64,000 nt of DNA from Hofstenia miamia. Its lineage: Eukaryota > Xenacoelomorpha > Acoela > Hofsteniidae. The stretch's first letter is position 1. Each line of letters begins with the position of its first letter. The translations under genes were made by a program, and so were the position numbers. This document shows, one piece after another, positions 36,305 to 48,139 of the stretch. A model generated the notes under the pieces. The model ran no database searches. It saw nothing but the letters and a program-made list of their open reading frames with translations, and was not told the DNA's origin. The DNA lies in NCBI GenBank assembly GCA_900660155.1, contig CABFPE010000305.1, positions 90,473 through 154,472 on the forward strand, written 5' to 3'.

Positions 36305-36892
36305 ATGATTATGACGAATTTGGATAATATCAACATAATAACTATAATGATAAACAGAATATTAACAAAGGCAACAATTGACAAGGGAGCAGCAACATTG
36401 ATAATAACAGATGAGTGTGCAACAAAGTTGGGATTTAAGCAAGAAGACTTAGAATGCTTGAGCAAAAGACTAATTAATGCATCTGGAGAGTACATAGACA
36501 CAAAAGGCAAGCTCAATGCAGTACAAATCAAAATAGCAAATACAACCTTCAAACAAACACTAGTAGTAATAGATACTCATAACAATTTATTGCCATATGA
36601 GGTGATACTAGGCAACAACTTCCTAATGAAGAATGGATGTGTGATAAACTACTCTGATAGAACAATTAAGGTAAGGGAAGAAGAAATTGAAATCAAAGAG
36701 CAAGAAGGAAAGCTATCAACAATAGTATTTGAACTGGAAGAAGACATAGAGATGCAGCCATATGAATGGAGGGTGCATGGAATTAAAACAGAAGAAAAGA
36801 TCACAGTGGACATAATGATCTATGAAAATAAAGGGATAAATTTTAAAAAGAGTCTCAATGCTGTCAAGCATGTGTGCTATAAAAAACAGTAG
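36305..36892 (+). pseudogene. Retropepsin-like protease remnant of family X element
   Basis: The frame shows ATIDKGAATLIITDECATKL in the place of the usual hydrophobic-D-T/S-G-A motif, then VILGNNFLMKNG and then TIKV, the standard spacing of a Ty3-type aspartic protease. The catalytic triplet reads Asp-Lys-Gly rather than Asp-Thr/Ser-Gly, which would probably kill the enzyme. It lies directly after the zinc knuckle. Downstream GKVPILNATNHNVNVKK resembles the segment that normally leads into the reverse transcriptase, but the sequence then changes to the opposite-strand ORF of element Z, so pol is missing. Confidence 0.6.
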
Positions 36893-36959
36893 AGGAAAAG
36901 TACCAATATTAAATGCAACAAATCACAATGTCAATGTAAAGAAAACAAATGTATGAATA

Positions 36960-37377
36960 TTCCTTCAACATATACTCATTCTTTGTTGTCATTGTTGAGC
37001 ATTATCTCTTTCATTTTCTTCTAATTCTCTCTCTCAACTATTGCATTGGCTCCTTCTTTGGTATTCACATAGGTCTTGTATTTGTGTAGGAATGTTTTTG
37101 CAATTTTAAAATTTTTCAGTATCCTCCATCTTGGGAGTACCATTGGGATGGAGACTGTCTCTAGTGGGGTGCAAATGAGGATCTTCATTTTTATCTGTTT
37201 TTCTATTTCTCTGTAGTCCTCTGATATCATTGGCACCATTGCCAGTCCAATAATGGCTGGATAGTTCATTTTGCTATCTTTCAGTGTATCCCAAAAGATC
37301 TTCATTAATCCTCTTCTGCTCATTTTTATTTGGATTTTGAAGAGTGCCAAATGGAAAACCTCTAAAGTAGGAGACAA
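36960..37377 (-). pseudogene. 3' ORF of element Z, domain A remnant
   Basis: A 118-codon minus-strand frame contains LFKIQIKMSRRGLM, FWDTLKDSKMNYPAIIGLAM and LICTPLETVSIPMVLPRW. The FWD..K..K.NYP block recurs at 39,382-39,420 on the plus strand in element 1 and, weaker, as FWDKIDNAVMNYLA at 45,439-45,480 on the minus strand. In element Z it is upstream of domain B at 31.3-32.0 kb; the family X LTR-gag-protease lies between, so that X copy landed inside Z. The function is unknown. No signal peptide or membrane segment is visible. Confidence 0.45.
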
Positions 37378-37379
37378 AA

Positions 37380-40300
37380 TTTTGCATTCATATTTTATGC
37401 AACCTCTGAGGCAGTTAGTTTTGTATGCAACAAATTATCAGAAGAAACAAGAAACAAGCTACATTGGACATATAACACCAAGAACCTCACATGTGCAGTA
37501 GACATCATCCCTTTTGTTATTGATTCAGAGCATAGACCCCAAGTCAAAACCATCATTTGCTACAACTCCAAAATGCATGGAGTAATAAAATGACCATATT
37601 GGCACAGCACAGTCCATACTATGTTTGATGAAGCTTTTAACTTAACACACCTGTGCCAGCTGTTGAACAACAAGCATGCCATTCAGTAATTCAACTGCAT
37701 CAATATTGATTTCAAAAATTTACTTATTGTCTACTTTTTCTGAGTTGGCAAGGTTAATCCCCCAAAGTGATGAAAAAAATTGAAATAACTTACAGACTAG
37801 CCAAGGTTGAGAACATCTGTTTAGTAATGTTTGTCAAAGAAGAGTATCAGGATGAGATACCTGAGGAAGTTGTTAATCTTCATTTTAGGATGGAGAACTT
37901 CATGATCCTTTACACTCATTATTATTGTCCAACCAGTATGTACCAGTCCAGTATTTTTTTGATAACCAAGTTAATTTACACAGACCTTCTCTTGTGCAAA
38001 AAGATACCTACCCATTGCGTTGCAGTTGACACAAGGCTTATCATCAATGGTGTAACCCAGTCGCAAACACTTGAATCCATCAACATTAACTGGCCCAGTC
38101 TTGCCTTAGTCATGGATATGCATGTTAGTTTCTTGTTTTCTCAAAGCACTGCAACTCTTGCTGAGATTGACAAAGTCTGGACTAACCTAAAGGTGGATAG
38201 AAACCCCAAGTCCATTTGACCCACTATAAACATCCACAGTCCTATGTTGCAGTACTCAAGATCAGTTGAAAGGCTCCCTATGGAGTTGTGCATTGCCTAC
38301 ACCTCACAAGATCATTAAAATTTTCCTGAGCATCTGTTCTCTGAAAAGTTTGTACCACCCATCCAGTCTTGTGGAGCCATCTGGGTCCTATCTATTTTCT
38401 TGACACAGGATCCACACCTTCCACTGCCCCTCAATTGAAATGCCCAAGGGTGCCTCACAAAGAAATGTATGCGCAAGCTCACTATTTGCCCTGCTGTGTG
38501 AAAGATTAAGAATTGGATTCTACATTTGTGCTTGCCACTATCATTGCCTCGTAAAACCAAGAAGGCTATGGAGAGATTTGAGAAGTTTTATGCCTGCCTC
38601 ATCAGTGTGAGTAGTCTGTTGGGGTGCCTTTCACCTCAAATGATAGTCAACCACCTTGGTGTTGCCTTTGCTGACCTTAATATCTTTTCAGAAATCCTCC
38701 ACAAGTATATCTGGGGAGCCATGTCAGAAACCAAGTTCCCATCTTTAGAATTTGATCATGTGCCACTCTGCACTAGCTGCCTAATAATTCACTAACCTGG
38801 ATCAACACAGCAGTTTTTAGAATTGGTGGCCTATTATGACATGCACACCAAGACAGAGATTTTGTTCAACTTAGAGAAAATTAACTATCTGGAGTTCAGT
38901 TACAACAAGCTATTGGAAACATGGAGACAAGCCATGAAAGATGGCAAAATTGTACCTATTACAGTTATTGAGCAGACAATGCACTTGCCTGAGCAGTTTT
39001 ATTGCAGTTGAGGTATTGCCTGGAACTAAAGCACTTATTGAAGCCATTAACCTTCAGAAATTTTCCGGAGTTACAAGCTCTCCCATACCAACACCAGCTT
39101 GGTCAATCACTAAGGACAAGCTAATCTTAATCCTAGAACACCATCTGGATGAGTTTGCTGAAAAGCTCTCCATTGTCAACCATGTTATTGAACAGAACAG
39201 AGACAACAATGTGTTAGGTTTAATGAAGTGGTTTTTAACAGAAATGTTTACCAAGGAGGAGCTCATACTTCTACAATCGCCTGGGCAACAAATAGCCTTG
39301 GACATAGAATGTACCACATCCCCCCTTTGAATCTCAAATTCTCAGGTCCCCAAACTCCTTGAATGTGGACTCCACAGCACATTCTGGGACTCCATCAAAG
39401 GCGCCAAGATCAACTACCCTGTGACCATTGAGACTGCCATGCTGAGAGAAAAATTTGTGCTCAACAACATTGAAAGTCAATGGATAAGCATGACTTATTT
39501 GTGTATCCCCACCCTGCATAATGACTCCACTTATCTTACCACCATGGTGCATTAAGAAGGGGCAAAGGAAAGTCTCTGCTCACCTTTCTGACTCAATCAA
39601 CTATGTCTCCATCATGGCCAAGACCAACAAGTTGATGCAATCAAGGGAGTGCAAGGATACTAGAGACATGCTGCTCAAGGGCAGAAACCCAGAATGCATT
39701 TACATTGACAGTAAACTGACAATTAAAGACATTTTCCAGAAGGGGCAACTGATCTCCAGTCAGTTAACTAAGATCCATAACAAGATTGCAATGCTGGGCC
39801 CCTGTTCTCATTTTGTTTCAGGCATCTGGTGATCTAATGTGGATAAATAACATTGAAACCTTCAATTTATACTATGACATCACTAAATGAATTGAGATTA
39901 TCACTATGCTAAGAGCAGAGGTTACAGATCTGGAGGAGATGACTTTACAGCAGGTCAATGAATACTGCTTCCTATTTATGGAGCATGCAATGCACATGGG
40001 ATCACTCAGAGAGGTTTTGTCCACTTCTATCTGAACACCTGGATCAGCCCAGAAGATGCCCATAGTTGAGACATGGATGTGCTCATGACCCTCATGATAG
40101 TGCTCAAAGGCCTTTGCCTTTACAAGAGGTTCTAAGATACATTTATGTGGAGATTAAACAACCTAAGAAGAAATTGCCCTATTAGTTCCTGTCTGCCAGA
40201 GATCAAGTTTTTCTGCCTGAGGAATGAGAAAGTTACACAGAGAGAAACACTTATGCAGATTACCCAGCAACTTAGACACACTGAAGTTATGTCTTGGGAC

Positions 40301-40383
40301 AACATCCTAGCTGCAGAAATGATTGAGGAGACGCAAAAGCTTCTGTTGGGTCCCACAGTCAAACTCCTACATCAAATTTAACC
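37380..40383 (+). pseudogene. Long 3' ORF region of element 1, unknown protein
   Basis: About 3 kb upstream of the polypurine tract reads as a decayed coding region with stops and frame changes. Its longest pieces start at 37,767, 38,526, 38,823, 38,941, 39,521 and 40,145. Words include TCAVDIIPFVIDSEHRPQ, then ITKDKLILILEHHLDEFAEK, then FWDSIKGAKINYPVTIETAM, then YLCIPTLHNDSTYL. The last frame ends at a TAA just before the PPT. Position after gag/pol and before the 3' LTR is where some LTR elements carry an extra ORF such as an envelope-like gene. I see no signal peptide, furin-type site or C-terminal membrane anchor, so I do not call it an envelope. Confidence 0.5.
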
Positions 40384-40385
40384 AG

Positions 40386-40398
40386 CAATGGGGGGGCA
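40386..40398 (+). promoter_or_regulatory. Polypurine tract of element 1
   Basis: CAATGGGGGGGCA directly precedes the TG of the 3' LTR. This is the expected plus-strand primer site for reverse transcription. A related AAGGAGGGCA precedes the minus-strand family X LTR at 31,314. Confidence 0.65.
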
Positions 40399-41351
40399 TG
40401 TAGAGTCACTCAGAGCCTACTTTTTTGATTTTATTATTATTTCAGCACTCTGAAAACAGTGTTTCATCTTTTTGATGTCCTGATTTTATGATTTGTTGCT
40501 ACCTATCTGTATCAATTTCTTTTAAATCAATTATTTGTATTTTTGAGTGTAGTTATTTGATAGTGTTAGTATTTGTCCCCTTGATTTGAATTATGTGTGA
40601 TTGCTCATTTTTAACTTTGTGAGGGAAATTGTGTTTTGTAACTGTAAACAATATCCAGGTAATAAATATCTGAGTTGACTATAGTGAAGTGCACAATAAA
40701 TTTGGCTTCCTTCTACTGTGTTCAATCTTTTTCAATTAATTATCTATTAACCCCATTTAGTTTCTTCATTAAGGATTTGGTAATGATAACTATTGCTTGA
40801 GATCCAGCAACAATTCAGGAGGAAACTGCACTGGGTCTGGGGTGACAAATAGCTCCTTAACAGTGACAGCCCAAATCATGGTTGCTTTAGGTTACAATTA
40901 TGTGTAGGGAATAAAAACTTTTATTTGATCTGTTCATACATGTACATAAATTAACACATTGCAAATATACTATGCTGTTGCCAAATGTGAATGCACAGTA
41001 ATTATGTGCCTTTTGTTTTATTGTTTATTTACATGAGTTGAGATAAGAGACTCTGAGATAAATTGTTTATTTGAGCTAGAAATTAATACTTGAGACACAC
41101 AATTAGCAACTTGGTGAGTAAGGATGGCTCGATGGACATGGCTTTGGCATGATGCCATGTGAATTGGTCGCTGCTGGAAGTCTATTCTCAATGGAAAGCT
41201 CCTGTTTTTCTTTAGTGAATCAGTGAACCACAAATCCTTCTTTTGCTAGAATGTGGTTCACTCTCTACAATGGTAGCCTTTGCAACCTTTGATATTAACT
41301 CTTGAGTTTCCCAGTACTGCTTGAGTAGCCAGAGCTCCCCCTGATTCTACA
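40399..41351 (+). repeat. 3' LTR of element 1 (953 bp)
   Basis: TGTAGAGTCACTC to TGATTCTACA, homologous to the 5' LTR at 27,123-29,264. It carries an AATAAATATC and a CAATAAATTTGG that could serve as poly(A) signals near 40,660-40,700. Confidence 0.75.
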
Positions 41352-41448
41352 GTATAACTAAAGCAAGACTTGTACAAAAAGTGATTATAAAGTATGATTA
41401 ATATCAGAAACAATTTACAGTAGAATCATTGTATTTGGATCAAGCAAA

Positions 41449-41831
41449 TATACTATGCTGTTGCCAAATGTGAATGCACAGTAATTATGTGCCTTTTGTT
41501 TTTTTGTTTATTTACATGAGCTGAGATAACAGACTCTGTGATAAATTGTTTACTGAGCTAGAAAATTAATACTTGAGACACACAATTAGCTCCTTGGCAA
41601 GTAAGGATGGCTTCAAAGATATGGCTTTGGCATGATGCCATGTGAATTGGTCACTGCTGAAGTTCTTTATGGAATGGAATTTCTGTATTTGTTAGACAAA
41701 ATCAGTGAACCACCAATGTTTGTTTTCTGTTGGAATGCAGGTCTCTCTCTTCTACAGTAGACTTTGCAACCAATCTAAACTCTTGAGTTACCCAGTACTG
41801 CTAGAGTAGCCAGAGCTCCCCCATGATTCTA
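41449..41831 (+). repeat. Partial LTR, element 1 family
   Basis: A second, diverged LTR 3' part runs from TATACTATGCTGTTGCC to CATGATTCTACA and is followed by ATAACTCTGTGAAGG. The downstream 41,833-42,400 resembles 51,007-51,230, a further internal repeat. Confidence 0.65.
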
Positions 41832-42304
41832 CAATAACTCTGTGAAGGGATTATCACTCTGCATCCTCCTCTCTTGCAGCAGCCATTATCATGAAATACA
41901 TTGCCATGGAAGCCAAGAGATGAAACCTAAATAAATTAACTTTTGAGTAGAAAAAGGCAAGCNNNNNNNNNNNNNNNNNCCATGTGAATTGGTCACTGCT
42001 GAAGTTCTTTATGGAATGGAATTTCTGTATTTGTTAGACAAAATCAGTGAACCACCAATGTTTGTTTTCTGTTGGAATGCAGGTCTCTCTCTTCTACAGT
42101 AGACTTTGCAACCAATCTAAACTCTTGAGTTACCCAGTACTGCTAGAGTAGCCAGAGCTCCCCCATGATTCTACAATAACTCTGTGAAGGGATTATCACT
42201 CTGCATCCTCCTCTCTTGCAGCAGCCATTATCATGAAATACATTGCCATGGAAGCCAAGAGATGAAACCTAAATAAATTAACTTTTGAGTAGAAAAAGGC
42301 AAGC
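41638..42304. repeat. Assembly gap with repeated 325-bp flanks
   Basis: A run of 17 Ns at 41,963-41,979 is flanked by the same block of about 325 bp on both sides (41,638-41,962 and 41,980-42,304), with no difference that I saw. This looks like an unresolved overlap rather than biology. Confidence 0.8.
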
Positions 42305-43199
42305 AAGTCCAGAATTGCACAACAATATTCCTAATGTTAACAATAATATTGTAAACATATGAGTTAAGCAATGACTCCTTGCATTGCTGTCATCATCAAT
42401 CTAAAGCCAGTACATGACACTCACCAACAGTACACACATGAAGTCAATAGAATACTGGAACCACAAAATTTTGGACCAAATGCCATCCATTCTCAAAGCT
42501 ATTTGAAAAATTAATTAGTGCTCAAATGTTTGAATTCATAGCATAAAACAAAATTCTTTCAAATAATCAATTTTAATATTGTTTTAGTCACAGTACATTA
42601 GATGCTATTTTATAAGCTATTTATGCAATTTGATCAACTTGAAAAAAACAAAAGTGTATGTCTACAATACTAGATTTGAGTAATACTTTTAATTCAATAA
42701 ATTTTCACAAAAATATTACAAAAATGCTTAGAAAATCATCAACAGTGAGTTTGAATGGATAATGTTTATCTACATTCATCTAAATCAAGAAGTATGCCAG
42801 GTGTTAGAGCATTCTCTCTTAAAATTAAGGATAAACTTGTGCAACAAAAAAATTGCATAAATATTTAGGAGTTGAATTACCTAAGCATCAAATTTTTTAT
42901 CAATTTAATAATTCTAGGATTTGAAAAATGGCTAATGGCTTTGATACTTGAACTGGTTTAGATGTTTGAAACAAAGGGAAAATGACCCCCAAGCAATTAA
43001 AATGAATATCTTTAGCATTTTCAATATTGCAGTTTTCTATTCCATAATTTAAAAGCAAAACAAAAGATTTCATTTAAGAATTTGATTATATGAACATTGA
43101 ATTTGATGCTAAAGCATAACTCTGTCACATGATCACAACATTCTTTCATTCTCATATGTAATTGATTTTCAATAATTACATATGATATATCAGTATTAG
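42305..43199. other. CpG-free AT-rich DNA, no feature seen
   Basis: No coding or repeat structure was recognised here, apart from its start belonging to the internal repeat shared with 51 kb. Confidence 0.4.
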
Positions 43200-43555
43200 C
43201 AGGGTTTTCAAGTTGAGTTTGAGTTACTCATGCTGAGTTTGAGTTTTTACATTTCAAGTTTGAGTTTGAGTAATTTTTTAAATGAAATTTTGAGTTAAAT
43301 CAAGTTTTTTTCTAATTCCAAGTTTTTTAGAGTAAAAAACATTTATTTTACAATAATTCTAAGCTAAAAATAAGTTTTTGTGATTGGTAAGAAAATTGAT
43401 ATTTAAAAAAATTTAATTTTTAAGCTATTTTTGAGTGGATTTTTGAACAAGTTTGAGTTCAAGTTTTGATGATTTCTCTTCTGAGTTTTTCTGATCAAGT
43501 TTTGCAAGCTTATTCAAGTTTGAGTTCTTAACATTCTGAGTACTTGAAAACCCTG
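43200..43555. mobile_element. hAT-type MITE, CpG-free copy
   Basis: The 356-bp element runs from CAGGGTTTTCAAGTTGAG to GTACTTGAAAACCCTG. It aligns base for base with the element at 63,602-63,958, but every CpG of that copy is here TpG, CpA or otherwise lost. The 8-bp flanks (AGTATTAG, ATCATAAA) no longer match, in keeping with greater age. Confidence 0.85.
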
Positions 43556-44024
43556 ATCATAAACATGATTTTCTAGTTTCCAAAAAATTATACTAAAAGG
43601 TTATATTGTAATGGCTTCTACCCTCTTTAGAAATTAAGATACCTTTTGTAATCAGGTCTAATTGGGAAGCATACATGAAGAATAACTGTGTAATGAATCT
43701 GTATTAATAGGATTATGAACTTTAGCCTTCTCATGGCTCAGTTCAAGACTTGCTCTCACTATTCTACTCAAAACCATTTGTTTATTTTTTCCCTGTCTTT
43801 TATGGCAAGAAGTTGATTCACAAAGATGGTCACTATGGGAGAGAAGGAAGCAGAGTGAGAACCCAATCATGGGTTTGTGGTTGGGAATGTGTGTTGAACT
43901 AATCTCATCATTTAAATTTATACTACACAAAAACTTCAGTTTACAACTACAGTTTATTGTATTTAATTAACTTTATTTGAACATATTTTACTGTTATTTG
44001 TCCTTAACAATAATGCAAGGTTAA
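43556..44024. other. Unassigned stretch with one short ORF
   Basis: A 90-codon minus-strand frame at 43,658-43,930 has no recognisable motif. I would not call it a gene. Confidence 0.3.
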
Positions 44025-44230
44025 TTGCTAGAATGTGGTTCACTCTCTACAATGGTAGCCTTTGCAACCTTTGATATTAACTCTTGAGTTTCCCAGTACT
44101 GCTTGAGTAGCCAGAGCTCCCCCTGATTCTACAGTATAACTAAAGCAAGACTTGTACAAAAAGTGATTATAAAGTATGATTAATATCAGAAACAATTTAC
44201 AGTAGAATCATTGTATTTGGATCAAGCAAA
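44025..44230 (+). repeat. 206-bp copy of the 3' LTR end plus flank of element 1
   Basis: This appears identical to 41,243-41,448, covering the last 109 bp of the 3' LTR and 97 bp of the DNA beyond it. Because it includes non-LTR flank, it is a segmental duplication or an assembly effect and not an independent insertion. Confidence 0.7.
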
Positions 44231-44719
44231 ATACCAATTAAGCTTAAGAATAGCTAAAAGTAAACTATTTCTTTCAAGATGAAAAAGTAGTAGGTTAGAA
44301 ATTACTAATTTAATATAAATGAATTAAGAGCTTTTAAATAACTGACTTTCCAGTACTTTTTCCATAATAGTTTCTTTCAGTTACTACCTTAAGGCTTGTG
44401 TAATTATTTTTTTACAGTAAACAAGTATTTTGGGACAGAACTTTTTTCATCCTCAACTGTTTGTCAAAATGTTAACAGATTGACTTTATTACAAATTCTT
44501 AATCAAAAAGAATTAAATGTTAACAAATAACTAATTTTTAAGTATTTTGAGGGTGACATCACATGCCTTTCTTTTAGTTTGGTCACAATGAAAGTAAACA
44601 TGCATGCTTGCCATACACTAGCTCATTTGCCTTTGTGATTAATTCCCCTGTTTCTTAAAAATTCCTGTTTATGTATGCATATTTTGTTAATTTTAGCATC
44701 ATAATTTATTAATGTATTT

Positions 44720-47279
44720 TCAAAAGTGGTCATAAAGCCTTACATATAGCTTGAGGGCCTTTGCTAACAGTGTTATCACTACACCTTTATCATATATACG
44801 AACTCTACAGCTGTGAATCAGGTGGTTAGTGTAGAAGAATTCAAAAATGTTGAAGAGTGGCTTAGGTGCTTCTAAGTCCTTGTAGAAGAAACTAGCATTT
44901 TGTATAACTTCATTGTATGTGATATTGTTGTGGTTATTGTTCTTAACTTTCAACATAAACACAATATCTATTCTTTGCTTGACATTGTAAACCTTCAAGT
45001 TCTCTTTTAATATATCAGTCCATACTAATTCATTGACACCTGAGAATGAGATAGGTCTCTGTTTCCATTTCCTTCAACCAATATAGCACATCATCTGATC
45101 AGATACTATTTCATTTCCTCTCTTGTACAGTTCTAAAGGTGTTATAAAGCCATAAAACATATTTTATTCCAGATTATCTTTTTGCTTACACATTTTCTGT
45201 GATGTTTTATACTGTTGATTGTTGAGGATTTGTTGACCTTTCTATAGTCATTTGATGAAACTTTCCTCTGTTTACATAGGTATCCATGCTGTTGGCTTTT
45301 GTTTTATTCTCAATTTTGGCAAGATAATAGGTATTGATATTGTTAGTAGTGGGTGACATAACTTTTTAGTTTGTTGAGACCTTTGAGTAATTCTAGTACA
45401 AATCTATTTGTTATGATTGCTGCTGTTCCTCTAATTGTAGCTAGATAGTTCATAACTGCATTATCTATCTTATCCCAAAATTCATCTGATAAACAATGTT
45501 GTCTTAGCTGTTTCTTGTGAACATCATAAATAACAATTTTCAAAGATATACACTCTACATCAATCACTAAATGTTTTTGTGGTTTTGAGTAATTGTTATA
45601 TCTCATTTAGTGTAAATGATTCTGTAATGAATAACATCTCACAAGAGGCTGTTTGATTTTCTTTACATGGTCTGAATTGCAGTAGGACAATTTTGATTCC
45701 ATTTTCTGCCTCATTTGACAAATGTTATTCAATTAAAATATCTTCCATGGTTGACTCTTTCCAATGTAACTGTTAAGACTGTGTTGGTTTTCTAAATTTC
45801 TTGAAATTGACTCATCCATAATTTCTTGTGTCTTTGATGATAGTAATATTGTGGATTGATTGAGGAGTTGGTTTCACTCATAGCTACCCATATGTATTTT
45901 CTATTTACTTGATAAGAATTGCAAGCAAGAGTAACATATTCCAGTTAAGCAAGATAACTGCATAATGGAAATGTTTGCCATTGGTGATTTCCTCTTTATG
46001 ATTCTAGTAAATAATTTCTTTGCTTTCATAGATGCTTTTTTGATTTTGTGTGCAATGCTACAGTGATTTTTCCAGTTAGTAGCCAAGATTTAATATTGGT
46101 TCCAAATGGTACCACCATTATGTCATACTGCTTATATTGTAAGATAGCATCTTGGTGTTTGCAATTAAGAGACAATTGTAAATCACACTCTCTGTTATGG
46201 GATATGGCCAATATCAATGCTGCTTGTTTCAAATTAATTTCTAGTGCATTTGTATCAATAGACATTGATTTACATAGATATTGTATTGGTTACTTTTTAC
46301 AAAATTGTTGGATGTTAAAGAGAAAGATTTTTTTTATTTTCACCCAGTTTTCTTCTAATTGCTTTGCCAATTTTAGTAGTTCCCCCCCCAAATCATATTG
46401 ATTTCCTGTAGTACTGATGTTCTTTGCATGAATGCAAGTGATACATGCATATCTGTAGTTTCATAGAGTTAATGTGTATATCACAATTCTTACATAACTC
46501 TGTTCTGGATTAACATATCAATGGCCAATCTAGGTTCTACAATCAAATTGAATGCAGGGTCTAGTCAGAATAACATGATGTCCAATCAGATTAGATTGGC
46601 TATATTTTTATGGGATCTGTAGTTTTAATATAGTTCTTGTAGACTTCCTTATTTTCATTTTCTTGAGATAAATTTTTATGTGCAAGAAGCTGTCATAATT
46701 TGCAGTGTAATAAAGCAAGGATGTAGTACTTTGTTATTCACCTTAGTTATTTAATTTTTTTTCCATAGAACAATTGTAAGTAATGGTACTATGTGAGCTT
46801 AAAGAACTAACAGAACTAGTACTTTCATTTGTATGGCTGAATGAGTGCAAATGGCTTGCAGTACTGGTGCACAGCACTGTATGGTGTGCCTAAATTAGAG
46901 TTATTTTCATCAATAACCATAATTTCTCCAGAACTAATAACCAGTTTGGGCCTTATAATTATTGAGGACTTATCAACTGGTATAAACACTATATATGGTG
47001 GAAATTAGATGTTGATGGTATGTCCACATTTTGTGGGTCCCTTGGCAATCTTTTTTTTATCAGATGTTGGCATCTAATTGGAGCTATCTAATGATTTAAG
47101 TTTCCAAGATTGTTTAACTGTACTTTGTTGGATGTTGGTATGACAGATCCAGCTATTGACTTATGTATGCAAATCTGGTCAATCATGTTCTTGTCTATCA
47201 GCATCATGTTAGAGCCTGAAATGGGAGCACCTGAGTTGGATGTATTAGGGGATTTCTCTTTCAGTTCTAGTTGCAGCAT
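44720..47279 (-). pseudogene. Minus-strand 3' ORF remnants (domains A and B family)
   Basis: Minus-strand frames at 45,343-45,606 and 44,720-45,050 carry LKIVIYDVHKKQL, FWDKIDNAVMNYLATI and then GVNELVW, KVYNVKQRIDIVFML and NEVIQNASFF, in the same order as domains A and B of element Z. Pieces at 46,026-46,265 (VVPFGTNIKSWLLTGKITVA) and 47,088-47,279 are probably upstream parts. They follow the pol remnant at 48.9-50.6 kb on the same strand. This supports an element with gag, pol and this extra ORF in that order. Many stops break it, and the function is unknown. Confidence 0.4.
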
Positions 47280-47699
47280 TTTTGTGCCTTTGCTGAATGA
47301 AATTCTGTCCCTCTACACTGATCTAGATTTTATTGTTGCAGCATGTTGTGGATATCAATGTATTACTCTTCAATGAGGATGTGTATTTTGGAGTTTTTGC
47401 TTTCTTTAGACTGTTTTGATATTTCAGTGTTCTAATTCCTAAATGAGATGTTAGAATCTATCAGATTGTCTGGAAATTTTATGATGATTTATGGTGGTTT
47501 ACTTGTTGACACACTTTAGAACATGGTTGAGACTAGAAAATAGGGATTGACTACACTCCAATTTAGAGAACAGTTTAAGCTACTTCTTCATGGTGTAATA
47601 TCCTCTACCAGGCATCATCACTGTTTATCTNTAGATTTTGGATAAATGAACTTTGAGTATATTCTCCTACTCCAAGTACATTTTGAAAACATGACATTT

Positions 47700-48139
47700 T
47701 TTTATATTCACATTTTATTTCAATGGATCATCAAAAACATAAACTACAAGTATTTGAAATTTATTGAAGTTCTAGCGATGGAGATACATTTTCAAACGTA
47801 TGTTGTAATATTTTACTAAACCTTTATATTTGTCTTGATTTTTTGCGGCATCGAAAATACCAGAAAACAATTTCCAAAAAAATTATGCAAATTTAACCCT
47901 AAAGTTGGAATATTTAACTTTTTGTGAATCATTGTTGCTATAGTTTTTCCACAGGAGGGTGCCTTTGAATGCTTCCCTTGGTAATCCAACTTTTTTCAGA
48001 AATGTAAATTGGTATGTTGATATTATTCATATTGCTAAAAAATTTGAATTTTTTTACAAAACATTATTTTTTAAAAAATTCAAAATATTGATATAGCCTT
48101 AATAACTAGGATTAGTTTATTNGTGAAAGTGTTATATCT
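47700..48139. other. AT-rich stretch with a few CpGs
   Basis: CTAGCGATGG, AAACGTATG and TTGCGGCATCGAAA make this a small patch with CpG inside the depleted block. No element boundary was found. An ambiguous base is at 48,122. Confidence 0.35.

Larger units (their letters stand above)
27123..41351 (+). mobile_element. LTR retrotransposon 'element 1' with nested insertions
   Basis: Two homologous LTRs start TGTAGAGTC and end GATTCTACA, giving TG...CA ends with inverted TGTAGA/TCTACA termini. The 5' LTR is followed at once by TGGTGGCCCTGATG, a plausible primer binding site. The 3' LTR is preceded by the polypurine tract AATGGGGGGGCA. Flanking bases ATAT and GTAT are a weak, mismatched target duplication candidate. 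After subtracting two MITEs, the 5' LTR is about 0.93 kb, matching the 953-bp 3' LTR. The interior has a gag-like start at 29.57 kb, is split at 30,164 by inverted LTR elements of another family, and resumes near 37.4 kb with a long decayed 3' region. No intact pol was found in it. Confidence 0.75.

Noticed and set aside
37380..40383. Calling the 3' ORF of element 1 an envelope gene
   Set aside because: Position alone suggests it. There is no visible signal peptide, cleavage site or terminal membrane segment.
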